From positions 1 to 39,942 of the forward strand of contig CASDQY010000055.1 in the NCBI GenBank assembly GCA_949282975.1: 39,942 nucleotides of DNA. Direction: 5' to 3'. Shown one piece after another: positions 17,549 through 25,767 of the stretch (its first letter is position 1; each line of letters opens with the position of its first letter). The DNA is from an uncultured Oscillospiraceae bacterium. GTDB taxonomy: Bacteria > Bacillota > Clostridia > Oscillospirales > Ruminococcaceae. A model generated the notes under the pieces. That model ran no database searches. It was not told the DNA's origin and saw only the letters and a list, made by a program, of their open reading frames with translations. A program made the position numbers and the translations under genes.

Positions 17549-18421
17549 TTACAGGCTCTTGGCCAGCTCTTTGAGGTAAGCACGGAAGCCTTCCCCGATT
17601 TCCGGGTGCTTCAAGGCAGTCTCCACACTGGCCTGCATAATGCCCAGCTTATTGCCCATATCGTACCGGGTACCCACAAAATCCACGCCGATCATGCCCT
17701 GGGTGGTGGCCAGAATCTTCATGGCATCGGTAAGCTGATATTCTCCGCCGGCGCCCCGAGGCAGGTCGGCCAGAATATCGAAGATTTCTCCCGGCAGGAC
17801 GCAGCGGCCCAGGATGGAGAAATTGGAGAAAGCCAGTTCCGGCGTGGCAGGTTTTTCCACCATGTCGGTGACCTTGTACACATTGTTTTCCAGGTGGTCC
17901 ACCTTCAAGGAAGAGTACCGGGTAACCTGTTCAAAGGGCACTTCCTTCATGCAGACACAGCCCAAACCGTACTTTTCGTACTGATCCACCAACTGCTTGC
18001 AGCAGGGATAATCCCCCATGATGACATCGTCGCCGTACAGCACCGCAAAAGGATCCTTCCCCACAAAGCTTTTGGCGCAGTTGACAGCGTGACCCAGACC
18101 CAACGGAGCGGGCTGGCGGACATAGGTGATATTGGCAAGCTTGCTGATGGCACGAACAGTTTCCAGCACTTCGGTTTTGCCGGACGCTTCCAGCTTTTGC
18201 TCCAGCTCCGGGGAAGCGTCAAAATGGTCTTCCACAACCCCTTTTCCACGGCTGAGAATGATGCAGATGTCGGTAATGCCGCTGGCTACTGCTTCTTCCA
18301 CAATGTATTGGATGGCAGGTTTGTCCACAATGGTGAGCATTTCTTTGGGCATGGCTTTGGTTGCAGGAAGAACCCGGGTGCCCAGACCGGCGGCAGGGAT
18401 GACAGCTTTGGTAATTTTCAT
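17549..18421 (-). CDS. galU: UTP-glucose-1-phosphate uridylyltransferase
   Basis: A 290-residue nucleotidyltransferase that makes UDP-glucose from UTP and glucose 1-phosphate for cell-envelope glycans. The N-terminal signature KAVIPAAGLGTRVLPATKAMPKEML (4-28) carries the UTP-binding Gly-rich loop and catalytic Lys/Arg. DKPAIQYIVEEA, VLYGDDV near 129 and GTRYDMGNKLG near 250 are typical of GalU. Length is normal. It lies 21 bases downstream of tyrS and is probably expressed from the same T-box controlled transcript, an unusual link between tyrosine supply and UDP-glucose synthesis. Confidence 0.96.
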   Translation of the reverse strand: MKITKAVIPAAGLGTRVLPATKAMPKEMLTIVDKPAIQYIVEEAVASGITDICIILSRGKGVVEDHFDASPELEQKLEASGKTEVLETVRAISKLANITYVRQPAPLGLGHAVNCAKSFVGKDPFAVLYGDDVIMGDYPCCKQLVDQYEKYGLGCVCMKEVPFEQVTRYSSLKVDHLENNVYKVTDMVEKPATPELAFSNFSILGRCVLPGEIFDILADLPRGAGGEYQLTDAMKILATTQGMIGVDFVGTRYDMGNKLGIMQASVETALKHPEIGEGFRAYLKELAKSL

Positions 18422-18442
18422 GGCAGTATGTCCTTTCTCTCT

Positions 18443-19666
18443 TTAAGCGAGGGTATATTTATGGAAAACCTTCTTCCCCTTCTTTACCACAAAGGTGTCC
18501 TGAAATGCGTCTTTGGAGAATGAAGTTTTCGGATCGGTGATTTTCTGGTCGTTGACAGCCACAGCCTGGTCGGTAGCGACCAAACGGCGGGCTTCCCCAT
18601 TGCTTTTGCAGAGGCCGCCTTTTACCAGCAAAGTGAGCAGACCGATGGAACCATCGGTAAAGTCCTGGTCGGTGAGGGCCGTAGTGGGCATATTTTCCGC
18701 ATTTCCCTTTTGGAACAATGCACGGGCGCTTTCCTGGGCCTTGGTTGCTTCCTCTTCGCCGTGTACCAGCTTGGTCAATTCAAAGGCCAGGATTTCCTTG
18801 GCGGTATTGAGCTGCGCCCCTTCCCAGGAATCCATTTTATCAATTTCCTCCAAAGGAAGGAAGGTGAGCATCCGGATGCACTTCAGCACATCGGCGTCCG
18901 CCACATTTCTCCAATACTGATAAAAATCAAAGGGAGAGGTCTTATTGGGATCCAGCCAGACGGCGCCGGACTGGGTCTTGCCCATCTTTTTCCCCTCGGA
19001 ATTGAGCAGCAGGGTGATGGTCATGGCGCTGGCATCCTTGCCCAGCTTCCGGCGGATCAATTCGGTGCCCGCCAGCATATTGCTCCATTGATCGTCTCCG
19101 CCAAACTGTAAGTTACAGCCGTAATTTTGGAAAAGTTCGTAGAAGTCATACGCCTGCATAATCATATAGTTGAATTCCAAAAAGCTCAAGCCCTTGGCCA
19201 TCCGCTGTTTGTAGCACTCTGCGGTAAGCATCCGGTTCACCGAGAAATGGGGGCCGACCTCCCGCAACAAATCAATGTAGTTGAGTTTCAACAGCCAGTC
19301 GGCATTGTTGACCATCAGGGCTTTCCCTTCGGAAAAATCAATGAAACGGCTCATCTGCTTTTTAAAGCAATCGCAGTTATGCTGAATCTGCTGGGGCGTC
19401 ATCATGCTGCGCATATCGGTGCGGCCGGAAGGATCGCCGATATAACCGGTGCCGCCGCCAATCAGGGCGATGGGCTTATTGCCCGCTTCCTGTAACCGCT
19501 TCATCAGACAGAGGGCCATAAAGTGCCCCACATGAAGGCTGTCCGCCGTTGGGTCGAAACCGATATAAAAGGTAGCCTTGCCGGCGTTGACCAGTTCCCG
19601 CACCCTATCTTCGTCGGTTACCTGGGCAATGAGCCCTCTTGCCTGCAATTCTTCGTAGATTCCCAT
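18443..19666 (-). CDS. tyrS: Tyrosyl-tRNA synthetase
   Basis: A 407-residue class I synthetase. The HIGH motif appears as HVGH (45-48), the tyrosine pocket as [15 protein letters not shown] and [15 protein letters not shown]-like text ([15 protein letters not shown]), [11 protein letters not shown] near 190-200, and the KMSKS loop as KKMGKT near 228. An S4 RNA-binding domain occupies the C-terminus ([22 protein letters not shown]). The gene is preceded by a T-box leader with a UAC specifier and followed closely by galU. Confidence 0.97.
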   Translation of the reverse strand: MGIYEELQARGLIAQVTDEDRVRELVNAGKATFYIGFDPTADSLHVGHFMALCLMKRLQEAGNKPIALIGGGTGYIGDPSGRTDMRSMMTPQQIQHNCDCFKKQMSRFIDFSEGKALMVNNADWLLKLNYIDLLREVGPHFSVNRMLTAECYKQRMAKGLSFLEFNYMIMQAYDFYELFQNYGCNLQFGGDDQWSNMLAGTELIRRKLGKDASAMTITLLLNSEGKKMGKTQSGAVWLDPNKTSPFDFYQYWRNVADADVLKCIRMLTFLPLEEIDKMDSWEGAQLNTAKEILAFELTKLVHGEEEATKAQESARALFQKGNAENMPTTALTDQDFTDGSIGLLTLLVKGGLCKSNGEARRLVATDQAVAVNDQKITDPKTSFSKDAFQDTFVVKKGKKVFHKYTLA

Positions 19667-19693
19667 TGATCCTTGTCCTCCTCAGTTTAGGCG

Positions 19694-19950
19694 GTCCAAA
19701 ACAAAAAACCTCCGCCCCAGCCTTAGGCCGGTGCAGAGGACGAAAGTGTTCCGTGGTACCACCTCAATTTACCGGGAACTTCCCGGCCTTTGGCCGCTGT
19801 AACGTGCGGACACGGCAAACCCTACTCCGTTGGTTCAGGCAGCAGCTCCAAGGGGTACTTCGCATTCTGATGTTGGACGCCCTTTCACCCGCCGGGCGTT
19901 CTCTGATTTCCAAAAAACAGCGCTACTAAATCCTTTTCTTCGCCTTTTAT
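19694..19950 (-). promoter_or_regulatory. Tyrosine T-box riboswitch of tyrS
   Basis: On the minus strand the conserved T-box appears as GAGGTGGTACCACGGAAC (about 19752-19774), with the downstream partner TTTCGTCCTCTGC. The competing terminator is a stem between CCTCtGC and GGGCGGAGG, with TTTTTTG after it (19702-19740). The stem I region (19850-19905) contains an AGAGA-like start. A candidate specifier loop, GCGAAGTACCCC, offers UAC, a tyrosine codon. Uncharged tRNA-Tyr would favour the antiterminator and turn on tyrS and galU. Confidence 0.92.
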
Positions 19951-19957
19951 TGATGTT

Positions 19958-19986
19958 ATCTTACCATGGAAGATTCGGATTGTCAA
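19958..19986 (-). promoter_or_regulatory. Promoter of the tyrS T-box leader
   Basis: On the minus strand a perfect TTGACA (19981-19986), a 17-base spacer and TAAGAT (19958-19963). Confidence 0.85.
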
Positions 19987-20169
19987 GGGGAATTTGCCGG
20001 TTTTTCCATGGTTCCCGGTTTTTGGAAACAGAAATACAGATGACACTTGATTTTCAGTTTTTATTCTTGTTTTGCGTTATTTTAGCTGATTTTATGTCAA
20101 ATAATATCTATTCCTCATAGAAATTTTGAATTCTTTCGCAATAAATTTACTATTCTTTTAAAGGAACTA

Positions 20170-20198
20170 TTGACATCAACTACACTTTGCCCTATAAT
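20170..20198 (+). promoter_or_regulatory. Promoter of the BlaI-family repressor gene
   Basis: TTGACA (20170-20175), 17 bases and TATAAT (20193-20198), both perfect. A weak AATAAT-N9-ATTATT dyad (20196-20216) overlaps the start site and could be an operator. A classical BlaI TACA/TGTA site is not evident. Confidence 0.85.
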
Positions 20199-20267
20199 AA
20201 TGATATAGATATTATTTCTTTTTCAGTCTTTCTAAAAATTTGATAATAAAGAAAGGAGCTTTTTTCT

Positions 20268-20693
20268 ATGGAATCCAAGACCCCTTTTCGGCTGACTAAA
20301 AGTGAGTTGGAGATTATGGAGGTTCTTTGGTCGGAGAATCGTCCGTTGTCCAGAAGTTTCATTATTGGCCATGCGCCGCACCGCAGCTGGAAAGACAGTT
20401 CGATCCATATTCTGCTGAACTCCATGCTGGACAAGGGGGCTATTGAAATCGTAGGTTTCGAACAAACCGGCCGCCGGATTGCCAGAACCTTCTCCCCTAC
20501 TCTGACTGCTGATGAATACTATGTGATGCAGATCAAATCCAGCAGCTGCTACACTTCGGACAACCTTCCTCATCTGCTCAGCGCTTTGATTTCCGATGAC
20601 GATATCAGCGATGATCTGCTTGATAAACTGTGTGCTGTCATTGAAGAACGCAGAGAACAACTGCACAACGAAAACAAGGAAAGCACAACGTGA
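20268..20693 (+). CDS. BlaI/MecI/CopY-family transcriptional repressor
   Basis: A 141-residue winged-helix repressor. LTKSELEIMEVLWSENRPLSRSFII (9-33), WKDSSIHILLNSMLDKGAIE and the wing FEQTGRRIARTFSPTLTADEYY match the Penicillinase_R family. Dimers bind operator dyads, and in characterised systems a BlaR1/MecR1 M56 protease inactivates them. AAAGGAGC precedes the ATG. No sensor protease or beta-lactamase gene is adjacent: downstream lie only a repeat element, the integrated element and a convergent gene. The inducer and targets are therefore unknown. Confidence 0.88.
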   Translation: MESKTPFRLTKSELEIMEVLWSENRPLSRSFIIGHAPHRSWKDSSIHILLNSMLDKGAIEIVGFEQTGRRIARTFSPTLTADEYYVMQIKSSSCYTSDNLPHLLSALISDDDISDDLLDKLCAVIEERREQLHNENKESTT

Positions 20694-20698
20694 TGAAA

Positions 20699-20723
20699 AA
20701 CACCCGCCACGACGGCGGGTGTT
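20699..20723 (+). terminator. Terminator-like hairpin after the BlaI-family gene, first copy
   Basis: AACACCCGCC (20699-20708), loop ACGAC, GGCGGGTGTT (20714-20723). The T-tract is missing because a repeat element follows directly. A second copy of the same stem, interrupted by the integrated element, lies at 20966-20975 plus 35221-35230. There it is followed by TTTGCG, extending the T-run. Confidence 0.75.
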
Positions 20724-20965
20724 GAGTTTGTCGAAAAGGTATTTTTTGACAAACTCACCGAGGTCGAGAGACACCTGCAACCTAGGAAAAAACAGCGTCA
20801 GGCGTATGCAGATACGTCAAGCTGTTTTTGACGACGGGAGCAAAAATGCAGCCATGGAGCTAATTTTAGCTCCATGGCTCAAATAAGAATACAGGAAAAT
20901 GCTCCAATCTCTGTATTCTTTCTTTTCTCTGCATTTTTGCGGTGCAGGGGTTTCTCGACAGTCTG
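20724..20965 (+). mobile_element. Small inverted-repeat element inserted at the blaI terminator
   Basis: A 242-bp non-coding element. Its right end TTTCTCGACAGTCTG (20951-20965) is an imperfect inverted copy of its left end (GAGTTTGTCGAAAAG, 20724-20738). The same ends flank the element after pnp (36321-36684). Inside are several strong stems: GAGTTTGTC/GACAAACTC, AAAAACAGC/GCTGTTTTT and a three-way junction at 20840-20940. No open frame of note is present. It is bracketed by two copies of the terminator hairpin. Confidence 0.6.
20840..20940 (+). other. Predicted three-way-junction RNA fold
   Basis: P1 is a perfect 12-bp pairing of GCAAAAATGCAG (20840-20851) with CTGCATTTTTGC (20929-20940). 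P2 pairs GCCATGGAGCT with AGCTCCATGGC (20851-20878). P3 pairs AGAATACAG with CTGTATTCT (20886-20919). A further stem, 20787-20829, precedes it. Such closed nested pairing is unlikely by chance and would form in the 3' end of the blaI transcript or as DNA. Whether it is an RNA gene is unknown. Confidence 0.5.
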
Positions 20966-21001
20966 AACACCCGCCACAAAGGCGGTGCAACTTAGGGATT
21001 T
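20966..21001. other. attL of the integrated element
   Basis: Left half is the host terminator arm AACACCCGCC (20966-20975). The shared dinucleotide AC is at 20976-20977. The element arm follows, with AACTTAGGGATTT at 20989-21001, 11 bases from the AC. Its inverted partner AAATCCCTAAGTT is in attR. Confidence 0.75.
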
Positions 21002-21019
21002 TGTAATCCCTGAAAATAT

Positions 21020-22728
<1,709 letters not shown>

Positions 22729-22774
22729 CTATATATTCCCGTACTACTGTGAAGAAGTCAAGTGGTTTTGCGCA

Positions 22775-22936
22775 TTAAGAGGCGGATTTCTCAAGAGTTA
22801 TCGGTTCGTTCAAGATTAGCCGCTTTACCTTGTCGTCGGCGGTCTCCTTTGCGCTTTTGCCGGTCGTGTACTCAGCAATATAGATGGTATCGCCGCGCCT
22901 TATGGCTGTAATGCGGACGGGATCGTGTTCCTTCAT
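22775..22936 (-). CDS. tnpW: Transposon-encoded TnpW-family small protein
   Basis: A 53-residue protein. The core RRGDTIYIAEYTTGKSAKETADDKVKRLILNE resembles TnpW of Tn4451-group elements, which usually sits next to TnpX. The function of TnpW is not well defined. I chose ATG 22936, with AGGAGGA 6 bases upstream. An open frame continues to 23071, but its upstream part crosses an inverted repeat and lacks a good ribosome site. It lies 79 bases upstream of the recombinase gene in the same direction. Confidence 0.75.
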   Translation of the reverse strand: MKEHDPVRITAIRRGDTIYIAEYTTGKSAKETADDKVKRLILNEPITLEKSAS

Positions 22937-23216
22937 TGGATTCCTCCTGTTCTCTCTAATACATATGCGAAAATGTGCGCAAATCCCGTACCCGTTGTCC
23001 GCTCGAATAGCCACAGAGTATTCCTGGCCCATAGGGGGCATCGCATCTCTGCAGCTATCGAAATTGGACAACGGGCCGGGGCCTTACGCACGAAAAAAGC
23101 GGATTCAAAAGGGTGATTGCCCCCTCAACCGCGAATATTTTCCCGTAATGCGGCATACTGTAATAGAACCGCTTCTTTGAATATCCGGGTCTGCAGCCAA
23201 AAAACAGCGTTCAAGA
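22937..23216 (-). other. Intergenic region with long inverted repeat upstream of tnpW
   Basis: CCCGTTGTCC (22991-23000) is inverted as GGACAACGGG (23066-23075). The pairing extends imperfectly through CGAATAGC (23004-23011) and GCTATCG (23054-23060), around a loop of ~42 bases. Between this and the capsid stop, a short minus reading ending at 23125 contains LLQYAALRENIRG without a start of its own, which looks like a decayed gene end. No complete gene is supported here. Confidence 0.5.
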
Positions 23217-24170
23217 TTATCCGTTCTGCTCTGTGCCATTCATCATGAGTGCCCTGACTGCTTCCCTGCGGATGAGTTTCGCATCCAGGAACTCTGCCGC
23301 AAGGTAGCCAAGCTGCCCCTGCATGATGAACTTCTCTTTCAGCGTCTGCACGCTCACCGGTCCGCGCTCGACGATCCAGTAGTAGCGGAAATCCCCAAAT
23401 ACGACAGGCTTTGCACCCTCCTGCACAGAGGGCATATCGTTGCAGATGATGACGGGCTTTCCGAGAATGGTATCGTTTGTATGGTTCCACAGAGGATATC
23501 CTGCGCTGTCCTTGAGTAGGCGCAGGGAAAGGGCGGCCTCATCGTTCATCAGCCAGACGGCGTTTCTGCGGTACTCCTTATCCAGGGAAAAATAGAGCCG
23601 GAGCATATCGTCAAAGGTGATGGCAGATGTAGTAACGCCAATCTCCGCACCGGCAGTATCGCTTAAGATGCCTGTAGGCATATCCGTGCCCGTGCCATTG
23701 ATAAATGCGGCGTCCTCAGCCTTTGCGAAGTTCTTTCCAAGGCGGTCTGTCAGATAGCTCTCGATGTCAAAGGACGCATCATGGACGAAATCTTCGTCCA
23801 GCTTCACGAACACTGCCAGCTTGTGGGAATCCACCGGGTAGCGGGTGAAATCGCCTATGCCGTCATATACAGGGATGCTGCCGTTCTCCGGAACCCATGC
23901 GGCAAGGTCGCTGCAGTCCCTTGCAAAGATACGGCTGGAGCCGCCGTAGGCCTTTACCACGGTGGCAAAGCTGCGCAGGACGCTCTCGCACTGGATGGCT
24001 TCAGCGAGCTTCTCACCGCTTACCGTCGGCAGGGCAAAGCCGCCTGTGGCTGCGTCCACTCCGTCCTGGAGACTGTCCTGTGCATAGCGCCCTGTGCGCA
24101 TGGCGTTCCAGAAACTCCTGCCGTACTCTGTGCTGCTGATCAGATAATCCTTTTCGTTGATTGCTGTCAT
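23217..24170 (-). CDS. HK97-fold phage major capsid protein, lone
   Basis: A 317-residue capsid protein. Family features are LPTVSGEKLAEAI (about 47-59), the E-loop-like FARDCSDLAAWVPENGSIPVYD (about 80-101), HKLAVFVKLDEDFVHDASFDIESYL (about 112-136), the spine end FAKAEDAAFINGTGTDMPTGIL (about 143-164), and the P-domain and C-terminal strands (VWLMNDEAAL, LWNHTNDTILGKPVIICNDMP, VFGDFRYYWIVERGPV). The N-terminal scaffolding (delta) domain of ~100 residues found in many HK97 capsids is absent, so it starts near the mature form. I chose ATG 24170, behind GGAGGAATACAATT. No protease, portal, terminase or tail gene accompanies it. It may form a small satellite capsid, interfere with a helper's capsid, or form a compartment. 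Confidence 0.85.
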   Translation of the reverse strand: MTAINEKDYLISSTEYGRSFWNAMRTGRYAQDSLQDGVDAATGGFALPTVSGEKLAEAIQCESVLRSFATVVKAYGGSSRIFARDCSDLAAWVPENGSIPVYDGIGDFTRYPVDSHKLAVFVKLDEDFVHDASFDIESYLTDRLGKNFAKAEDAAFINGTGTDMPTGILSDTAGAEIGVTTSAITFDDMLRLYFSLDKEYRRNAVWLMNDEAALSLRLLKDSAGYPLWNHTNDTILGKPVIICNDMPSVQEGAKPVVFGDFRYYWIVERGPVSVQTLKEKFIMQGQLGYLAAEFLDAKLIRREAVRALMMNGTEQNG

Positions 24171-24184
24171 AATTGTATTCCTCC

Positions 24185-24496
24185 TCACTTTCTGTCGCAT
24201 ACCGGGCATTCGTAAAGCCCAAGCGTATGGTAGTCCTTGCATCTTCCGACCTGTTTCAAGGTGGCGGTGCCGCATGTCGGGCACTTCACATCATAGGCAA
24301 GCGCCATCTCGATGGTGTGCGGGGAGCGGGCGTGCAGACGGTAGTACCTTTTGGGGCGGCCGGATGCATCCTCCGCAAACTCTGTGGTAAGGTACAGGTC
24401 ATAACGGCCTTTGATGTACTCCTCGGTATAACTGGTATTCTGCGGATGGAGTACTCTCCAGTCCACCTTGTTCTGTTTCAATGGGTAATTGTTCAT
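24185..24496 (-). CDS. Small zinc-ribbon protein, element-encoded
   Basis: A 103-residue protein of unknown function. The C-terminus carries two paired-cysteine knuckles, CPTCG (72-76) and CPVC (97-100), and ends DRK. The middle contains YYRLHARSPHTIEMALAYDVKCP. It shares layout and the LGLYECP/LGLYCCP ending with the gene at 24518-24805, so the two are probably paralogues. ATG 24496 follows GCGAGGAATGACAC. It lies 14 bases upstream of the capsid start, so it is co-translated with the capsid gene. Confidence 0.75.
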   Translation of the reverse strand: MNNYPLKQNKVDWRVLHPQNTSYTEEYIKGRYDLYLTTEFAEDASGRPKRYYRLHARSPHTIEMALAYDVKCPTCGTATLKQVGRCKDYHTLGLYECPVCDRK

Positions 24497-24517
24497 GTGT
24501 CATTCCTCGCTTTCTTT

Positions 24518-24805
24518 TTACTTGCAGTCCGGGCAGCAGTACAGCCCCAGACGGCGGTTATCCCCCGGCGGGGAAATCTGCGTCATGGCCCTGCCGCAGT
24601 AAGGGCAGTGGATGGTATAACTCTGTGCGGTTTCATCAGATATGCTCCTGACAGCGCAGAGCCGGTAATATTTCGGGATTACCTCTCTCAGGTATATCCC
24701 GCAGGTTTTCCTGACTGTGTCCTCATCACCGGTGGGGAACATGGGAATTTTCTCCGTGCCCTCGGAATCACAGTCAACAAGCGGGTGGTATCGGATGTCT
24801 CTCAT
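24518..24805 (-). CDS. Small zinc-ribbon protein, paralogue of the next gene
   Basis: A 95-residue protein of unknown function with a zinc ribbon formed by CPYCG (about 68-72) and CPDC (91-94). The segments YYRLCAVRSISDETAQSYTIHCPYCG and NRRLGLYCCP parallel the gene at 24185-24496. AGGAGGACGCT precedes the ATG. Probable roles are DNA or protein binding in element regulation or packaging, but nothing in the sequence decides this. Confidence 0.72.
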   Translation of the reverse strand: MRDIRYHPLVDCDSEGTEKIPMFPTGDEDTVRKTCGIYLREVIPKYYRLCAVRSISDETAQSYTIHCPYCGRAMTQISPPGDNRRLGLYCCPDCK

Positions 24806-24814
24806 AGCGTCCTC

Positions 24815-25057
24815 CTACTGTGCAAAGCAGCTTTGGCAGAACGCCATCGCCTCGTCACAGGAGGCGAACACCACGCAGGGGCAGCTGTACTCCACCTTCC
24901 AGACGGGGAAGCCCGGGTCTTTGCTCTCGGATATGACAACAGGCCTGCCCCGTCTGTCCTTCATCAATGTTCTGCATTCGTAGCCGTTGCGTGAGAATCT
25001 CTCCCTGTCCGCATCCGTAAATGACGGAGCGGAGCCGTAAAAAATTCTGTGCTTCAT
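24815..25057 (-). CDS. Small cysteine-containing element protein
   Basis: An 80-residue protein of unknown function. It starts MKHRIFYGSAPSFTDADRERF and contains VEYSCPCVVFASCDEAMAFCQSCF at the C-terminus, with five cysteines that could bind metal. GCGAGGATTTTATC precedes the ATG. It is in line with the zinc-ribbon genes, 9 bases upstream of the next. Confidence 0.65.
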   Translation of the reverse strand: MKHRIFYGSAPSFTDADRERFSRNGYECRTLMKDRRGRPVVISESKDPGFPVWKVEYSCPCVVFASCDEAMAFCQSCFAQ

Positions 25058-25075
25058 GATAAAATCCTCGCTTTC

Positions 25076-25420
25076 TCAAATGTTGTGTTTTAGATTGAAC
25101 AGCTTGTCACGATTGTCATAGCCATTGGCAAGTAGCCATTGGGAATGCGCATACAGGTTATCCACGGCAGCGCCGATCTCTTCTGCACTGCGCCCAACAC
25201 CCCGTACGGTTTCCACGATGATGCTGGCTGGGCCGTCGTCGCCATACCAGAGGTAAAGCGTGGCGGCGCCTTTGCGGTTTGCCCGGCTACATCCGCTGAT
25301 CTCGACATTAAAACCGTTGCCGAAGTCGCGGTACAGGCACTTTTCCCAGTCGATAACGCAGATGGTATAATTCCCGCCGAGAATCTTTTTCAATTCCGGC
25401 AGTGATGGATAATGGACCAT
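25076..25420 (-). CDS. Conserved small element protein of unknown function
   Basis: A 114-residue protein (MVHYPSLPELKKILGGNYTI..., ending LANGYDNRDKLFNLKHNI). Alternating strands and a C-terminal helix pair are suggested, with no recognisable motif. A strong AGGAGG lies 8 bases before the ATG. It is the first gene downstream of the iteron array and probably starts the small-gene/capsid part of the operon. Confidence 0.65.
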   Translation of the reverse strand: MVHYPSLPELKKILGGNYTICVIDWEKCLYRDFGNGFNVEISGCSRANRKGAATLYLWYGDDGPASIIVETVRGVGRSAEEIGAAVDNLYAHSQWLLANGYDNRDKLFNLKHNI

Positions 25421-25458
25421 ATGTCTTTCCTCCTTCCTTCAAAATTTGTGAGATATGA

Positions 25459-25764
25459 GGTAGCAAAGGGTAGCACCACGGGTAGCAGCATTTTCAGGTA
25501 CTGCTACCCAGGAAAACCCAGTAAATACAAGGCTTTGCACGGCGTAGGTAGCAGAGGTAGCAGCTGCAGTCGTGTTCATGCCCACAGAAAACAATCCTTG
25601 TATCCAAATCCAAACCTTGCTTCCTAACAGACCTTTTTTCGGCTGAGAAGTTTGGAGGACTGCTACCTCTGCTACCCAGGTGCAAAAAACCCTTGTGGTT
25701 ACTGACTTTTCGTGGGTAGCAGTTGTGATTATTACTGCTACCCGCACTGCTACCCCTGCTACCC
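25459..25764. repeat. Iteron array, probable replication origin of the element
   Basis: Twelve copies of GGTAGCAG or its complement, most as GGGTAGCAG. Direct copies are at 25459, 25468, 25480, 25547, 25556 and 25714. Inverted copies are at 25501, 25660, 25669, 25735, 25747 and 25756. They flank a repeat-free, comparatively AT-rich centre (about 25575-25655). The array lies directly after the primase-helicase gene, as iteron origins do in Gram-positive phage satellites. No open frame of substance is present. Confidence 0.75.
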
Positions 25765-25767
25765 GGA

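Noticed and set aside
20699-20970. Group IIC intron inserted after a terminator
   Set aside because: Such introns also target terminators, but there is no reverse transcriptase, no domain V-like hairpin recognised, and the element has terminal inverted repeats and a duplicated hairpin.
23125-23190. Gene fragment reading LLQYAALRENIRG on minus after the capsid
   Set aside because: The frame is open only because it continues into the capsid gene in another frame. It has no start of its own, so I treat it at most as a decayed remnant.
25440-25767. Repeat array considered as CRISPR
   Set aside because: The repeats are only 8-9 bases, occur in both orientations and have irregular spacing. They fit iterons, not CRISPR repeats.
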